Assembly: GCA_963710315.1 (NCBI GenBank)
Contig: CAVPZW010000005.1
Location: forward strand, 496,001-560,000
Length of the DNA: 64,000 nucleotides
Direction: 5' to 3'
DNA from: Palsa-360 sp963710315
GTDB taxonomy: Bacteria > Acidobacteriota > Terriglobia > Acidiferrales > UBA7541
The notes beneath the pieces were generated by a model that was not told the origin of the DNA, made no database searches, and was given only the letters and a program-made list of their open reading frames with translations. The translations under genes were made by a program, and so were the position numbers. Every line of letters starts with the position of its first letter. Position 1 is the stretch's first letter. Shown here piece after piece: positions 16,562 through 25,427 of this stretch.

Positions 16562-17713
16562 CTAAATCTGCCTCTTGAACAAAGCAACAGAGAGGCTGAC
16601 CAGCACAACGGAAAATCCGGTCAGGATAAGAATATCCGAATAGATGCCCGAGAAGCCCGTATTTTTCAAAAGCAGCGCCTTGAGCGCGTGAACGGCATAG
16701 GTGAATGGATCGATGTAGGAAATCCATCGCAGCCACACCGGAAATCCCTCCACCGGATAAATGGCTCCCGAAGGAAAGTACAGCAGCGTATTCAGCACGC
16801 CGAACATGGCGCGCGGCACAAGCGGATCGCTGACGCGAACCATCAGCAAAAACATGAAACTGATCATGGCCACCGAAGTCGTGCCCAGCACAACCATAAG
16901 ATAAATCAAACGCACAGGATCCCACAGGCGGTCGATTCCGGCAATCAGCCCGCCGATGATGGTGATGGTCGTGCCTGCCATCAGGCCCTTGAATGCGCCG
17001 GAAAAAATGAGGCCCAGAATCAATTCCGTTTTGGTGATGGGCGTAACCAGGTAGCCTTCATGCAGGCCGCGCGATTTGTCGTCGATAAAGGTGATGCCGC
17101 CGCCGATCATGGCCACGATGAAAATGGCCATGGCAATCGAGCCCGAGAGCAAATACTTGATGTATTCGATGTAGGGATAGAGTTCCACAACCTGCAAATC
17201 CACGAGCGGATTCAGGCGCGGCAATGGCACCGTTAAGCGCTGCCCAGGCTGAAACGGGTTCAGCCCCTGATTGATGTCCTTCACCAAATCCTGCATGCGC
17301 GTGAGGATTTCGGAGGTCACGAAATTGTCGGTGTTGTCCTCGATGAAGGCGATGCGCGGGCGGTTTCCCTGGTTGACGCGCCGCGAATAATCCACGGGAA
17401 TGTAGACCACGGCACGCACAAATCCCGCGCGCAAATCGACGATGGCGTCGGAGACCGAGTTGTAATTGGCCACTTGCATCGTCTCCGGCCCAGCGACGAT
17501 GGCGTTAAAGCGCTCTCGCAGGTCGCGCGAGTACACGGTGCGGTCCTCGTCCACCACCGCGACTTTGATGCCCTTGATTTTTCCGCCGAACGCATAGCCG
17601 AGCACGATGAGTTGCATCAGCGGAAAAATCATGGAGCTCATCATCAGCGCGGGACTGCGGAAAAATTTCCGCATGTCGCGTTCGATGATGGCGAAAATGC
17701 GCTGGAATTTCAT
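16562..17713 (-). CDS. ABC-2 type exporter permease
   Basis: 383 residues, YbhS/YbhR or DrrB-like inner-membrane permease. One TM near the N-terminus (FPLMQLIVLGYAFGG), a periplasmic domain of about 140 residues (GIKVAVVDEDRTVYSRDL...), then five TMs. The C-terminal segment GFPVWLRWISYIDPFTYAVH is the ABC-2 signature. ATG 17713 starts 18 bases after the ATPase stop. With the HlyD-like adaptor and single-domain ATPase it would form an efflux system for drugs or lipids. Confidence 0.9.
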   Translation of the reverse strand: MKFQRIFAIIERDMRKFFRSPALMMSSMIFPLMQLIVLGYAFGGKIKGIKVAVVDEDRTVYSRDLRERFNAIVAGPETMQVANYNSVSDAIVDLRAGFVRAVVYIPVDYSRRVNQGNRPRIAFIEDNTDNFVTSEILTRMQDLVKDINQGLNPFQPGQRLTVPLPRLNPLVDLQVVELYPYIEYIKYLLSGSIAMAIFIVAMIGGGITFIDDKSRGLHEGYLVTPITKTELILGLIFSGAFKGLMAGTTITIIGGLIAGIDRLWDPVRLIYLMVVLGTTSVAMISFMFLLMVRVSDPLVPRAMFGVLNTLLYFPSGAIYPVEGFPVWLRWISYIDPFTYAVHALKALLLKNTGFSGIYSDILILTGFSVVLVSLSVALFKRQI

Positions 17714-17730
17714 GCGTTTCGCGTTACCCC

Positions 17731-18729
17731 TTATTTGTACAAATGGGTCATGTCGCGCTTCATGGTTTCGGAGGCGGCGTCGCGCAGCTGCCGTCCCGTG
17801 TAGTAGAGAAACACGTCGTCCAGCGTGGTGCCTTGCACGGAAACGCGCCGCACGTTCACGCCGCGGTCGCGCGAAAGGTCCATCAGCTCCCGCACGGTGA
17901 GCGGACCGCTGGTGGTCGAAATGTGCCAAGCGCCGTCATGCTCGGACACGCTGGAAACTCTATTGAGTTTTTCCAGAGTCGTGTTCCAGCCCGCCGGCGG
18001 ATTGTCGAATTCCGCTTCCACGATGTCCGCGTCCGGTACGCTGTCCTTCAATTTTGTGGGCGTGTCGAGGGCCACCAGCTGCCCGTGATCGACAATGGCG
18101 ATGCGGTCGCAGAGATTGTCGGCTTCATCCATGTAGTGCGTGGTCAGCAAAATGGTTAGGCCCGCCGATTCTTTCAACCGGGTGATCATTTCCCACACGG
18201 CCGTGCGAGACACGGGATCGAGGCCCGTGGTGGGCTCGTCGAGGAACATAATTTTGGGCGAGTGCACCAGGCCGCGCGCGATCTCCAGGCGCCTGCGCAT
18301 TCCGCCGGAAAAACTTCCCACTAACTTGTCGGTGAATTCCGTCAGCCCCACTGATTCCAATAATTCCGGGACCAATTTCTCGCGTTCGGCTTTCGTCAAG
18401 CCGTAGAGCTTCGCGTGGATGTTCATGTTTTCGCGCGCCGTCAACTCCGGATCGGAGGTGAGCGCCTGCGGGATCACGCCGATGGCGTGGCGGACGCCGT
18501 CGGCGTCCGTAACCACGTTGTGCCCGCCCACCTCCGCCGTGCCCGATGTGGGCGGCGTCAGCGTGGTCATCATGCGAATCAGCGTAGTTTTTCCCGCGCC
18601 GTTCGGTCCCAGCAGGCCGAAGATTTCTCCGGTGCGCACCGTGAAGCTGACTTCCTTCACGGCCACGAATTCGCCAAACTGTTTTTTCAGTTTGGCGACC
18701 TCGATGGCGTTGGTTTCGACGGTGTTCAT
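17731..18729 (-). CDS. ABC-2 type exporter ATP-binding protein (DrrA/YbhF-like)
   Basis: 332 residues with one nucleotide-binding domain: Walker A GLLGPNGAGKTT, signature FSGGMRRRLEIARGL, Walker B IMFLDEPTTGLDP, H-loop LLTTHYMDEAD. The C-terminal 90 residues after DTPTKLKD form the DUF4162-like regulatory tail seen in DrrA. ATG 18729. It follows the HlyD-like gene after an 85-base gap that holds a family A repeat, so the operon may be internally attenuated or processed there. Confidence 0.92.
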   Translation of the reverse strand: MNTVETNAIEVAKLKKQFGEFVAVKEVSFTVRTGEIFGLLGPNGAGKTTLIRMMTTLTPPTSGTAEVGGHNVVTDADGVRHAIGVIPQALTSDPELTARENMNIHAKLYGLTKAEREKLVPELLESVGLTEFTDKLVGSFSGGMRRRLEIARGLVHSPKIMFLDEPTTGLDPVSRTAVWEMITRLKESAGLTILLTTHYMDEADNLCDRIAIVDHGQLVALDTPTKLKDSVPDADIVEAEFDNPPAGWNTTLEKLNRVSSVSEHDGAWHISTTSGPLTVRELMDLSRDRGVNVRRVSVQGTTLDDVFLYYTGRQLRDAASETMKRDMTHLYK

Positions 18730-18738
18730 AGTGTTTGT

Positions 18739-18810
18739 GTGGCGCTGGCTTCAGCCTGCGGAATTTAGTCCCAGCATGGCCCAAAATCCGCAGGCTGAAG
18801 CCCTCGCTAC
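18739..18810. repeat. Palindromic intergenic repeat, family A
   Basis: Arms GTGGCGCTGGCTTCAGCCTG and CAGGCTGAAGCCCTCGCTAC, slightly diverged, between two genes of the same exporter operon. Confidence 0.85.
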
Positions 18811-18814
18811 TAAA

Positions 18815-19897
18815 TCACCGATGCCACCAGCTCTGGTCCGAAGGAAGAGGCGGCAGCAGCACGGTTGCGGTCAATCCGGACATCAGCTTGCGTCCCGCGT
18901 TCGGAATGGCCACCTTAATTTCAAATGTCTTGATATCGCGCTTGGTGCGGCTGACGTCGCGCTGCGTCGCAAAATCGCTTTCCACGCCTTTGAAAATCAC
19001 GGTGCCATCCAGCGTATTTCCGGAAGGGAGCCGAATCTTGATGCGCTGGTTGAGGCCCACGCGGTCAATGTACGTTTCCTCCACATCTGCCTGCACCCAC
19101 AGATGGTCCACGTCCAGCACGGTCACGATCGGCTCGCCCACTTGCAGCACTTCGCCTTGCCGCGCGGCGCGAACGGAGACGATGCCGTCCAGCGGCGAGA
19201 AAACTTTTGTGTAGCCGAGATGCACGTCGGCGGTGGCCTTGTCGGCGCGCGCCTGCTCAAGCTGGGCGCGCGTGGCGGCCAGATCGCTTTGCTGCACGTC
19301 CAGCTGCTTGCGATTGGCGGTGGCCACGGCGACTTGCGCTTCCGCCGCGCGAACCTGATCTTCCAGCGATTTGACGGCTGCTTCGGACGATTGCATGGCC
19401 GCGAGAGCCAGATCGCGGTCCTGCGCGGCCGCCACCCCGGCGTCAAATAAACTTTGCGTGCGCTTATATGTGGTTTGGTCGCGCCACAGGTTGGCCTGAG
19501 CCTGCGTGAGTTGCGAACGTACGGAAGTGAGATTGGCTTCGGCCTGGCGCACTGAGGCGCTGGTTTGGTCGTCTGTCCAGCTGCGCGTGCCGGCCGCGGA
19601 AATCACTTTGTTTTCCAGCATGTGGATATTGGCTTCCGCGGAATCGCGCGCTGTGAGCCACTCCGCCGGATCGACTTCCGCGATCAAGTCGCCCTTGTGG
19701 ACTTCCGAGCCTTCATCGACGGTAAGGCGAATCATGCGGCCGGCGATTTGCGAACTCACGATCACGTCATTACCGGTGACGATTCCCGTGAGAGGAATTT
19801 CGCTGCCCCTCGGCGTGGTGGCCAGATACACCACCACCGAGATGGCGAACAACACACCGACGAAGACGAAAAATTTTGAAATTTTCATGGACTTCAT
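18815..19897 (-). CDS. HlyD/EmrA-family membrane fusion protein
   Basis: 360 residues. N-terminal anchor FFVFVGVLFAISVVVYLATT, then a biotinyl-lipoyl half (GNDVIVSSQIAGRMIRLTVD-EGSEVHKGDLIAEVD), a long coiled coil (about residues 80-220, rich in Ala/Gln), the second lipoyl half (VFSPLDGIVSVRAARQGEVL) and a beta-barrel domain. It is the periplasmic adaptor of the exporter encoded downstream. No outer-membrane TolC partner is encoded next to it. Confidence 0.9.
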   Translation of the reverse strand: MKSMKISKFFVFVGVLFAISVVVYLATTPRGSEIPLTGIVTGNDVIVSSQIAGRMIRLTVDEGSEVHKGDLIAEVDPAEWLTARDSAEANIHMLENKVISAAGTRSWTDDQTSASVRQAEANLTSVRSQLTQAQANLWRDQTTYKRTQSLFDAGVAAAQDRDLALAAMQSSEAAVKSLEDQVRAAEAQVAVATANRKQLDVQQSDLAATRAQLEQARADKATADVHLGYTKVFSPLDGIVSVRAARQGEVLQVGEPIVTVLDVDHLWVQADVEETYIDRVGLNQRIKIRLPSGNTLDGTVIFKGVESDFATQRDVSRTKRDIKTFEIKVAIPNAGRKLMSGLTATVLLPPLPSDQSWWHR

Positions 19898-20003
19898 GCC
19901 CTGGGCTTAGCAAGTCCCCACTCCAACCAATTCAGTTTAAGGTAGGAAAATCAGGGCCTCAAGCAATTGCAGAAAGCACTGTGTTCATGCGCGGCGGGCT
20001 TGA

Positions 20004-20075
20004 GTAGCGCGGGCTTCAGCCTGCGGGGGTTAGTCCTTGCAAGGACCAACCCCCGCAGGCTGAAGCCTGTGCCAC
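20004..20075. repeat. Palindromic intergenic repeat, family A
   Basis: GTAGCGCGGGCTTCAGCCTG arm, central TTAGTCCTTGCAAGGACCAA, right arm ending in GCCTGTGCCAC. The loop is itself palindromic (CCTTGCAAGG), so almost the whole 72 bases can fold as one stem. Located between two minus-strand transcription units. Confidence 0.9.
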
Positions 20076-20099
20076 TCAAACCCGCCATCCACACCGGAG

Positions 20100-20435
20100 T
20101 TAGTGAGTCGGCTCGGGCGCCTGTGTACGCGGCTGGCCGCAGCGGCCGCGCATTCCCTCGCGGAGTTTCTCGCGCTCCTCGGGCGTCATCTCCTGCCAGC
20201 GGCGCATCATTTCGCCGCGCCAGCCCATGCCGCCGCGGCCGGGGCGGAATCCGCCGAAAAGCAATCGCCCCAGCACCATCAATCCGACGGCCTGCCAGAA
20301 GGTGATGGTGCGAAGCCCGAACAGCGCCGGCATCAAATAATTCCACAAGTGCGTGACCACGAAACCGAATGCGGTGAACGCAACGATTCCGATTGCCACG
20401 AATTTCAATATCCGGAAGAATTTATTTCCTCTCAT
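20100..20435 (-). CDS. Small membrane protein downstream of an ECF sigma factor
   Basis: 111 residues with two hydrophobic segments (FVAIGIVAFTAFGFVVTHLW and ITFWQAVGLMVLGRLLFGGF) and a charged C-terminal tail RRWQEMTPEEREKLREGMRG, which resembles the helix of CpxP/Spy-like metal or stress sensors but is too short to assign. It starts 11 bases after the sigma factor stop, so it is co-expressed and may act as its anti-sigma or target. ATG 20435 is preceded by AAGGAGAA. Confidence 0.65.
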   Translation of the reverse strand: MRGNKFFRILKFVAIGIVAFTAFGFVVTHLWNYLMPALFGLRTITFWQAVGLMVLGRLLFGGFRPGRGGMGWRGEMMRRWQEMTPEEREKLREGMRGRCGQPRTQAPEPTH

Positions 20436-20446
20436 ATCGATTCTCC

Positions 20447-21007
20447 TTATCTGTTCAAGAAATCATCGTAAATCGTTTGCAGTTGCCGCCGCAGATGCAG
20501 CACGGCGTGATGCTTGCGCGAGAGAAGCGTGTTGACGCTCACTCCCGTCTGGGCCGAAATCTCCTTGAAGCTGATCCCCGCAAATTCGTGCGCGATGAAA
20601 ACTTCGCGCTGCTCTTCGGGAAGATCGTCGATGGCCGCGTCCAGCTCGTCCAGCAAGATGCTTCGCGCGTAGGCTGCTTCGGGCCCCGCATCGGGCGATG
20701 GGAGCAGCTCTTCCAGCGAAAGCGAATCGCCGCCCTCCTCGTCCGGATCATTCACCGCTGCGGAAATCGGCTCCGGCTTTTTCTTGCGGAAGCGGTCAAC
20801 GATCCGGTTGCGGGCCACGCGAAAAAGCCACGCGCCAGCCTGCTCGATGGGTTTCATCAGCCGGTAGGCTTCGATGAGCTCGTAGAAGACGTCCTGCAAA
20901 ATGTCTTCCGCATCGGCTTCATCGGCCACGCGCCTGCGGATGAAATTGCGCAGCCGGCCCTGTTCCCGGCCGATCGTCTCGGTGAGCCGCTGATCTTGCT
21001 CAGCCAT
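20447..21007 (-). CDS. ECF-family RNA polymerase sigma factor
   Basis: 186 residues. Region 2: LRNFIRRRVADEADAEDILQ and AWLFRVARNRIVDRFRKKK; region 4: LDELDAAIDDLPEEQREVFI and GISFKEISAQTGVSVNTLLS-RKHHAVLHLRR. There is an acidic linker (NDPDEEGGDS) between them. ATG 21007 (MAEQDQRL) preferred; an in-frame ATG at 21037 is possible, neither having a clear ribosome site. The downstream small membrane gene is probably in the same operon. Confidence 0.9.
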   Translation of the reverse strand: MAEQDQRLTETIGREQGRLRNFIRRRVADEADAEDILQDVFYELIEAYRLMKPIEQAGAWLFRVARNRIVDRFRKKKPEPISAAVNDPDEEGGDSLSLEELLPSPDAGPEAAYARSILLDELDAAIDDLPEEQREVFIAHEFAGISFKEISAQTGVSVNTLLSRKHHAVLHLRRQLQTIYDDFLNR

Positions 21008-21126
21008 GATCCAGTTTGCGCTCGCTGCCTTGTTCATCTAAGAGTGAAGACGTTTGAGGGGCCGAAATATTGCAGGGAATTGGTGAATAAGGAGATCGAT
21101 GCGGTAATGTTTTGAAATGAATAGGC

Positions 21127-21615
21127 TTATGCTGTTCCCTTGGCCGCTGCTTCGAGGGCGTCGCCGATGAGAATGGCCGGCTTCCATTCATCGAGAAACA
21201 CCGCGCCGAGGTTGTTGTAGAACTCGATGGCCTGCTTGTTCCAGTCCAGAACTTCCCAGCGCATGCAGAAATATTTTTCGCGCCAGGCGATTCCGGCGAC
21301 ATGCTTGATCAGCGCCGTGCCGATGCCGTGTTTGCGTGAGGCGGGCCGCACATACAGGTCATCCAGAAACAGTCCCGCGCGGCCCTGAAACGAGGAATAA
21401 AACTCGAAGAACACGGCGTATCCGACCGGATGGCCCTCCCACTCCGCGATGACGGCGCGGAATTTGGGGCTCGCGCCGAAGCCGTCGCGCAGGAGGTCCT
21501 CTTCGGTGGTGCCCACTTCGTGCTCCAGATGCTCGAAGGCCGCGAATTCGCGGATCATCGCGGTCAAGAGCGCCGCGTCTTCTTTAGTTGCAGGGCGAAT
21601 CGAGAGCATTGGCAC
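21127..21615 (-). CDS. GNAT-family N-acetyltransferase
   Basis: 162 residues. N-terminus SIRPATKEDAALLTAMIREF and the acetyl-CoA binding helix region LFLDDLYVRPASRKHGIGTALIKH identify GNAT; WEVLDWNKQAIEFYNNLGA is typical of the diamine/thialysine acetyltransferase (SAT-like) branch. Substrate may be a polyamine or amino acid analogue. An ATG two codons in (21609) is an equally good start. Confidence 0.88.
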   Translation of the reverse strand: MPMLSIRPATKEDAALLTAMIREFAAFEHLEHEVGTTEEDLLRDGFGASPKFRAVIAEWEGHPVGYAVFFEFYSSFQGRAGLFLDDLYVRPASRKHGIGTALIKHVAGIAWREKYFCMRWEVLDWNKQAIEFYNNLGAVFLDEWKPAILIGDALEAAAKGTA

Positions 21616-21696
21616 GGTCCTGTGAAGAGCGTTTGCGAAAGCGCGATTATAGACTAGGTTGAGCGTGGATGTCGCCTGAAGAGAATTGGGTGTTCG

Positions 21697-21771
21697 GTAG
21701 CACAGGCTTCAGCCTGTGGGGTTTCCTATGCGCCTGGAAAATCAAAAACCACAGGCTGAAGCCTGTGCTAC
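21697..21771. repeat. Palindromic intergenic repeat, family A
   Basis: GTAGCACAGGCTTCAGCCTG arm and CAGGCTGAAGCCTGTGCTAC arm. Its right end supplies the TAG stop of ddl on the minus strand, overlapping the gene by four bases. Confidence 0.9.
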
Positions 21772-22913
21772 TCAAGCGCTCCGGGCGCGGCAGCGGCGGG
21801 AAGCTCGATGGTGTATTTTGTGCGCGTGCGCTCGCGGTGCTGCGCGAGGGCCAGTTCGATGAGGCGGTCCAGCAACTGGCGGTAGGGCAGGCCGGAAGCT
21901 TCCCACAATTTCGGGTACATGCTGATGGAGGTGAAGCCGGGGATGGTATTGACTTCATTCAGCAGAATTCGCCCGGTACGATGCTCCAGGAAAAAGTCCA
22001 CACGCGCCATGCCCAATAGATCGAGCGTGCGGAATGCGCGAACCGCATATTCCTGGAATTTTTTCACCTGCGCCTTTGTCAGCTTCGCGGGAATCACCAG
22101 GCGCGTGCCGTCCTCCAGATATTTCGCGGCGTAGTCGTAGAATTCGCGGTGCGGAATAATTTCGCCGGGAATGGACGCTTTCGGATCTTCGTTGCCGAGG
22201 ACGGAAAGTTCGATTTCGCGGCCGCGGATTTCCTTTTCCACAATGATTTTTTGCGCGAATTCGCCGGCGAAGTCCATGGCAGTGGCGAGTTCCTTGGCGT
22301 CATGCGCCTTGGTCATGCCCACGGAACTACCGAGCGTGGCGGGCTTCACGAAGACGGGGAACTTGAATTTCTTGCGAATCTCGCGCAAAACTTTGGCGCG
22401 AGATTTTTCCCATTCGGTGCGCGGAATGGCCAGAAAGTCACCCACGGGCAGCTTGGCCTGCAGGAACAAGCGTTTTTGCACGTCCTTGTCCATGCCCACG
22501 GCGGAGCCGATTACGCCCGAACCGACATAGGGAAGCCCCGCAAGATCGAGCAAGCCTTGGACCGAGCCGTCCTCGCCAAACGTTCCGTGTAGCACGGGAA
22601 ATACCACGTCCACGTGCAGCGCGTCCGCATGCGAATTGCTCGCGGGGACCAGCGCGGCCACATTGGGATCGGCGGAGAGCATTACGCTTTGGCCGGTGCG
22701 CAACACTTCGCCCAGCGCCGGCGGCAACATCTTGTGCGCGGCGGTTCCCGCCAGCCAGCGGCCGTCCTTGGAGATGCCGATGGGCACCGCTTCGTATTTT
22801 TCGGGATCGAGCGCGGAGATAACCGACGCCGCCGAGATCAGCGAGACTTCGTGCTCGCCCGAACGCCCGCCGAACAGAATGCCGATGCGCAGCCGCTTTT
22901 TTTCTGTGGTCAT
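21768..22913 (-). CDS. ddl: D-alanine--D-alanine ligase
   Basis: ATP-grasp ligase making D-Ala-D-Ala for peptidoglycan, cytoplasmic. 381 residues, within range for Ddl. Motifs: ILFGGRSGEHEVSLISAASV at the N-terminus, VVFPVLHGTFGEDGSVQGLL, KPATLGSSVGMTKA, and the ATP/Mg site LNEVNTIPGFTSISMYPKLW. Tyrosine/serine signature residues that separate D-Ala from D-Lac ligases cannot be judged safely by eye. The C-terminal tail (about 20 residues, alanine-rich) ends on the TAG of the flanking repeat. Confidence 0.95.
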   Translation of the reverse strand: MTTEKKRLRIGILFGGRSGEHEVSLISAASVISALDPEKYEAVPIGISKDGRWLAGTAAHKMLPPALGEVLRTGQSVMLSADPNVAALVPASNSHADALHVDVVFPVLHGTFGEDGSVQGLLDLAGLPYVGSGVIGSAVGMDKDVQKRLFLQAKLPVGDFLAIPRTEWEKSRAKVLREIRKKFKFPVFVKPATLGSSVGMTKAHDAKELATAMDFAGEFAQKIIVEKEIRGREIELSVLGNEDPKASIPGEIIPHREFYDYAAKYLEDGTRLVIPAKLTKAQVKKFQEYAVRAFRTLDLLGMARVDFFLEHRTGRILLNEVNTIPGFTSISMYPKLWEASGLPYRQLLDRLIELALAQHRERTRTKYTIELPAAAAPGALE

Positions 22914-22948
22914 AGTTTATTATGGTCCGCTCGTGGAGTTGGTTTTTC

Positions 22949-23020
22949 GTAGCGCGGGCTTCAGCCTGCGGATTTTGGGTCTTGCAAGGACTAAACCCCG
23001 CAGGCTGAAGCCCGCGCTAC
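22949..23020. repeat. Palindromic intergenic repeat, family A
   Basis: Textbook copy: arms GTAGCGCGGGCTTCAGCCTG / CAGGCTGAAGCCCGCGCTAC with central TCTTGCAAGGACTAAA. It lies between arginase and ddl, both on the minus strand. Confidence 0.92.
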
Positions 23021-23030
23021 CAAAAACCAA

Positions 23031-23942
23031 TCACAAAATCTTTTTTCCCAATCCGGATAGAACCATTTCGACGCCCAGCAAGGCCGTTTGATTGTGGAGA
23101 TCGATCACCGGATTAATTTCAACAACTTCCAACGACACCATAGCCTCGCTATCGGCAATCATTTCCAGCGCCAAGTGTGCTTCGCGATAGGTGACGCCGC
23201 CGCGCACCGGAGTGCCCACGCCGGGCGCGTCATCCGGGTCCACAAAATCCAAATCCAGGCTGACGGCCACGCCGTCGGTATCGTCGCTTACGAAGCGCAG
23301 CGCTTCGCTCATTACATCCCTCATGCCGCGCTCGTCCACATCGCGCATGGTGAAGACGTGCACTCCGGATTCCTTGATCAAGCGCCGTTCCTTGGCATCC
23401 AGATCGCGCACGCCCACCAGGACCACGTTGCGCGGCTCGACTTTCGGCTTATAGCCCAGTAGCTCGACCAACTCCGGCGCACCGTATCCGATGATGGCCG
23501 CCAGCGGCATCCCGTGAATGTTGCCCGAGGGCGAGCTTTCCGGCGTGTTCATATCGCCATGAGCGTCCAGCCACAAATATCCGACGCGTTTGGATTGCGC
23601 GCGAAAATGATTCGACACGCCTGAGAAGGATCCCACGGCAAGCGAATGGTCTCCGCCTAGCACCAGCGGAAAATATCCCTCGGAAAGCGAACGCTCGGTC
23701 ATCTCCGCCAGGCCGCGGCAGGTTTCGGCAATTTCGTTCAGGTACTTGGCGCGCTTCTCGCCGTAGGGCTGCTCTTCCGGCTGCTTCACCAAAACATTGC
23801 CGATGTCTTCCACCGTGTGCCCCAGCGATTTGAGGCGAGATTGCAGTCCGGCCACGCGCAGCGCCGAGGGACCCATGTCCACTCCGCGGCGGCTTTGGCC
23901 GAGGTCCATTGGAACGCCGATAATTCTTATTTTTTGCGCCAT
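23031..23942 (-). CDS. rocF: Arginase
   Basis: Mn-dependent hydrolysis of arginine to ornithine and urea. 303 residues. The binuclear manganese ligands lie in LVLGGDHSLAVG, LDAHGDMNT and SLDLDFVDPDDAPGVGTPVR; the N-terminus IIGVPMDLGQSRRGVDMGPS is specific to the RocF-type arginases rather than agmatinases. asnS lies 48 bases upstream on the same strand. Together with proline dehydrogenase at 4.4 kb it suggests use of amino acids as nitrogen and carbon sources. Confidence 0.94.
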   Translation of the reverse strand: MAQKIRIIGVPMDLGQSRRGVDMGPSALRVAGLQSRLKSLGHTVEDIGNVLVKQPEEQPYGEKRAKYLNEIAETCRGLAEMTERSLSEGYFPLVLGGDHSLAVGSFSGVSNHFRAQSKRVGYLWLDAHGDMNTPESSPSGNIHGMPLAAIIGYGAPELVELLGYKPKVEPRNVVLVGVRDLDAKERRLIKESGVHVFTMRDVDERGMRDVMSEALRFVSDDTDGVAVSLDLDFVDPDDAPGVGTPVRGGVTYREAHLALEMIADSEAMVSLEVVEINPVIDLHNQTALLGVEMVLSGLGKKIL

Positions 23943-23990
23943 ATTTGCGGCCTGTCCGGCTCGCCCCAGGAGGGCGGGAAAGAGGCGAGA

Positions 23991-25292
23991 CTAAGGGTAC
24001 ACGCGATATATCATACGCGGAAAGGGAATGACTTCGCGAATGTGCTCAGTTCCGCAAATCCAGGCCACCGTGCGTTCCAGGCCCAATCCGAAGCCAGCGT
24101 GCGGCACGCTGCCGTAGCGGCGCAGGTCCAGGTACCAGCCGAAGGCTTCCTCGGGCAGATTGTGTTCGCGAAGCCTCTTTAACAGCAAATCGTAGTCGGA
24201 CACGCGTTCGCCGCCGCCGATAATTTCGCCGTAGCCCTCGGGAGCGAGCATATCGAATCCCAGCGCCAGCTCGGGGCGTTGCGGGTCCGGCTGCATGTAG
24301 AACGCCTTCATAGCGGCGGGATAGCGATGCACCATCACCGGGCGGTCGTATGCGCTGGAAAGAATGGTCTCTTCATCGCCGCCGAAATCGTCGCCCCATT
24401 TGGCGGGATTTCCGTGCTGCTGCAATATCTGGATGGCCTCGTCATAGGTGATGCGCGGAAACGGCGCGCTGACACCGGCCAGCTTGGAAGTGTCGCGGCC
24501 AAGGGTCTCGAGTTCGCGCGCGCGGTTCTTGAGCACGGATTGCACCACGTGGCTGACCAGTCCTTCGCCCAGCGCCATCATGTCTTCCAGGTGCGCGTAG
24601 GCGGCTTCCGGTTCGAGCATCCAGAATTCGGTGAGGTGGCGGCGCGTCTTGGATTTTTCGGCGCGAAAGGTCGGACCGAACGTGTAGACCTTGCCCAGCG
24701 CCATGGCCGTGGCTTCCACGTAGAGCTGGCCGGATTGCGTGAGATAGGCTTTCTGGTCGTCGATGTATTGCACTTCGAACAGGTGGTGGTGCCTTCGCAG
24801 GCGGCGGGCGTGAAAATGGGAGCTTCCGTAAGGATGTAGCCTTGCGAATCCATGTATTCGTGCGCGGCGCGCACAGCCTCGTGCGCGGATGCGCAGGATG
24901 GAAGCCTGGCGCGGCGTGCGTATCCAGAGATGGCGGTGATCCAGCAGGAAATCGACGCCGTGTTCTTTCAGCTGGATCGGGTAGGGGGTATCGTCCGGCA
25001 CGCGCTGCACGACTTCGATGGCCGTAATCTGAATTTCGAAGCCGCCCGGTGCGCGCTTATCCGCGTGAATGCGCCCCGTGACGATTACGCTGGATTCCTG
25101 CGTCAGGCCGCGCAGGGATTCGAACGCTGCCGGCTGGTCTTTCAGGGAGACGACGCCCTGAATGGTTCCCGTGCCGTCGCGGAAAATGGGGAAGAGAAGT
25201 TTGCCGGATTCGCGCAGGTTGTACAGCCAACCGCGCAGCGTGACTTCCTGCCCGTCGTGCTTTCCCACGTCTTGGATGGTTACGATCGGCAT
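23991..25292 (-). CDS. asnS: Asparaginyl-tRNA synthetase with a compensated double frameshift
   Basis: Class II synthetase charging tRNA-Asn. N-terminal OB fold (VTLRGWLYNLRESGKLLFPI) and C-terminal catalytic core (FRAEKSKTRRHLTEFWMLEP, motif 3 GFGLGLERTVAWICG) are intact in one frame. Between them about 37 residues read as arginine/histidine-rich nonsense: an extra base near 24884 and a missing base near 24782. Restoring both gives VRAAHEYMDSQGYILTEAPI-FTPAACEGTTTLFEV, the expected motif region. The gene should be essential, so these are most likely sequence errors. Start ATG 25292 (MPIVTIQDV) follows a GAAGCGGA stretch. Confidence 0.92.
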   Translation of the reverse strand: MPIVTIQDVGKHDGQEVTLRGWLYNLRESGKLLFPIFRDGTGTIQGVVSLKDQPAAFESLRGLTQESSVIVTGRIHADKRAPGGFEIQITAIEVVQRVPDDTPYPIQLKEHGVDFLLDHRHLWIRTPRQASILRIRARGCARRARIHGFARLHPYGSSHFHARRLRRHHHLFEVQYIDDQKAYLTQSGQLYVEATAMALGKVYTFGPTFRAEKSKTRRHLTEFWMLEPEAAYAHLEDMMALGEGLVSHVVQSVLKNRARELETLGRDTSKLAGVSAPFPRITYDEAIQILQQHGNPAKWGDDFGGDEETILSSAYDRPVMVHRYPAAMKAFYMQPDPQRPELALGFDMLAPEGYGEIIGGGERVSDYDLLLKRLREHNLPEEAFGWYLDLRRYGSVPHAGFGLGLERTVAWICGTEHIREVIPFPRMIYRVYP

Positions 25293-25349
25293 TTGTTTCC
25301 GCTTCTCTTCTCTTCGCGCAAAATTTGACTTGCTCGAATTCGGTTCCAC

Positions 25350-25427
25350 GTGGCGCGGGCTTCAGCCTGCGGATTTTGGGCCTTGCAAGGACTAAACCCC
25401 GCAGCCCGCCGCGGCGGGCCGCGCTAC
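25350..25427. repeat. Palindromic intergenic repeat, family A with altered right arm
   Basis: Left arm GTGGCGCGGGCTTCAGCCTG is standard, loop TTGGGCCTTGCAAGGACTAA standard, but the right arm has GCCCGCCGCGGCGGGCC in place of AGGCTGAAGCC, forming its own small hairpin. A similar swap is in the left arm of the copy at 40583. Confidence 0.85.

Noticed and set aside
18419..19450. 343-residue plus-strand ORF opposite the exporter genes
   Set aside because: Antisense shadow with no family features; the minus strand encodes a clear HlyD adaptor and ABC ATPase.
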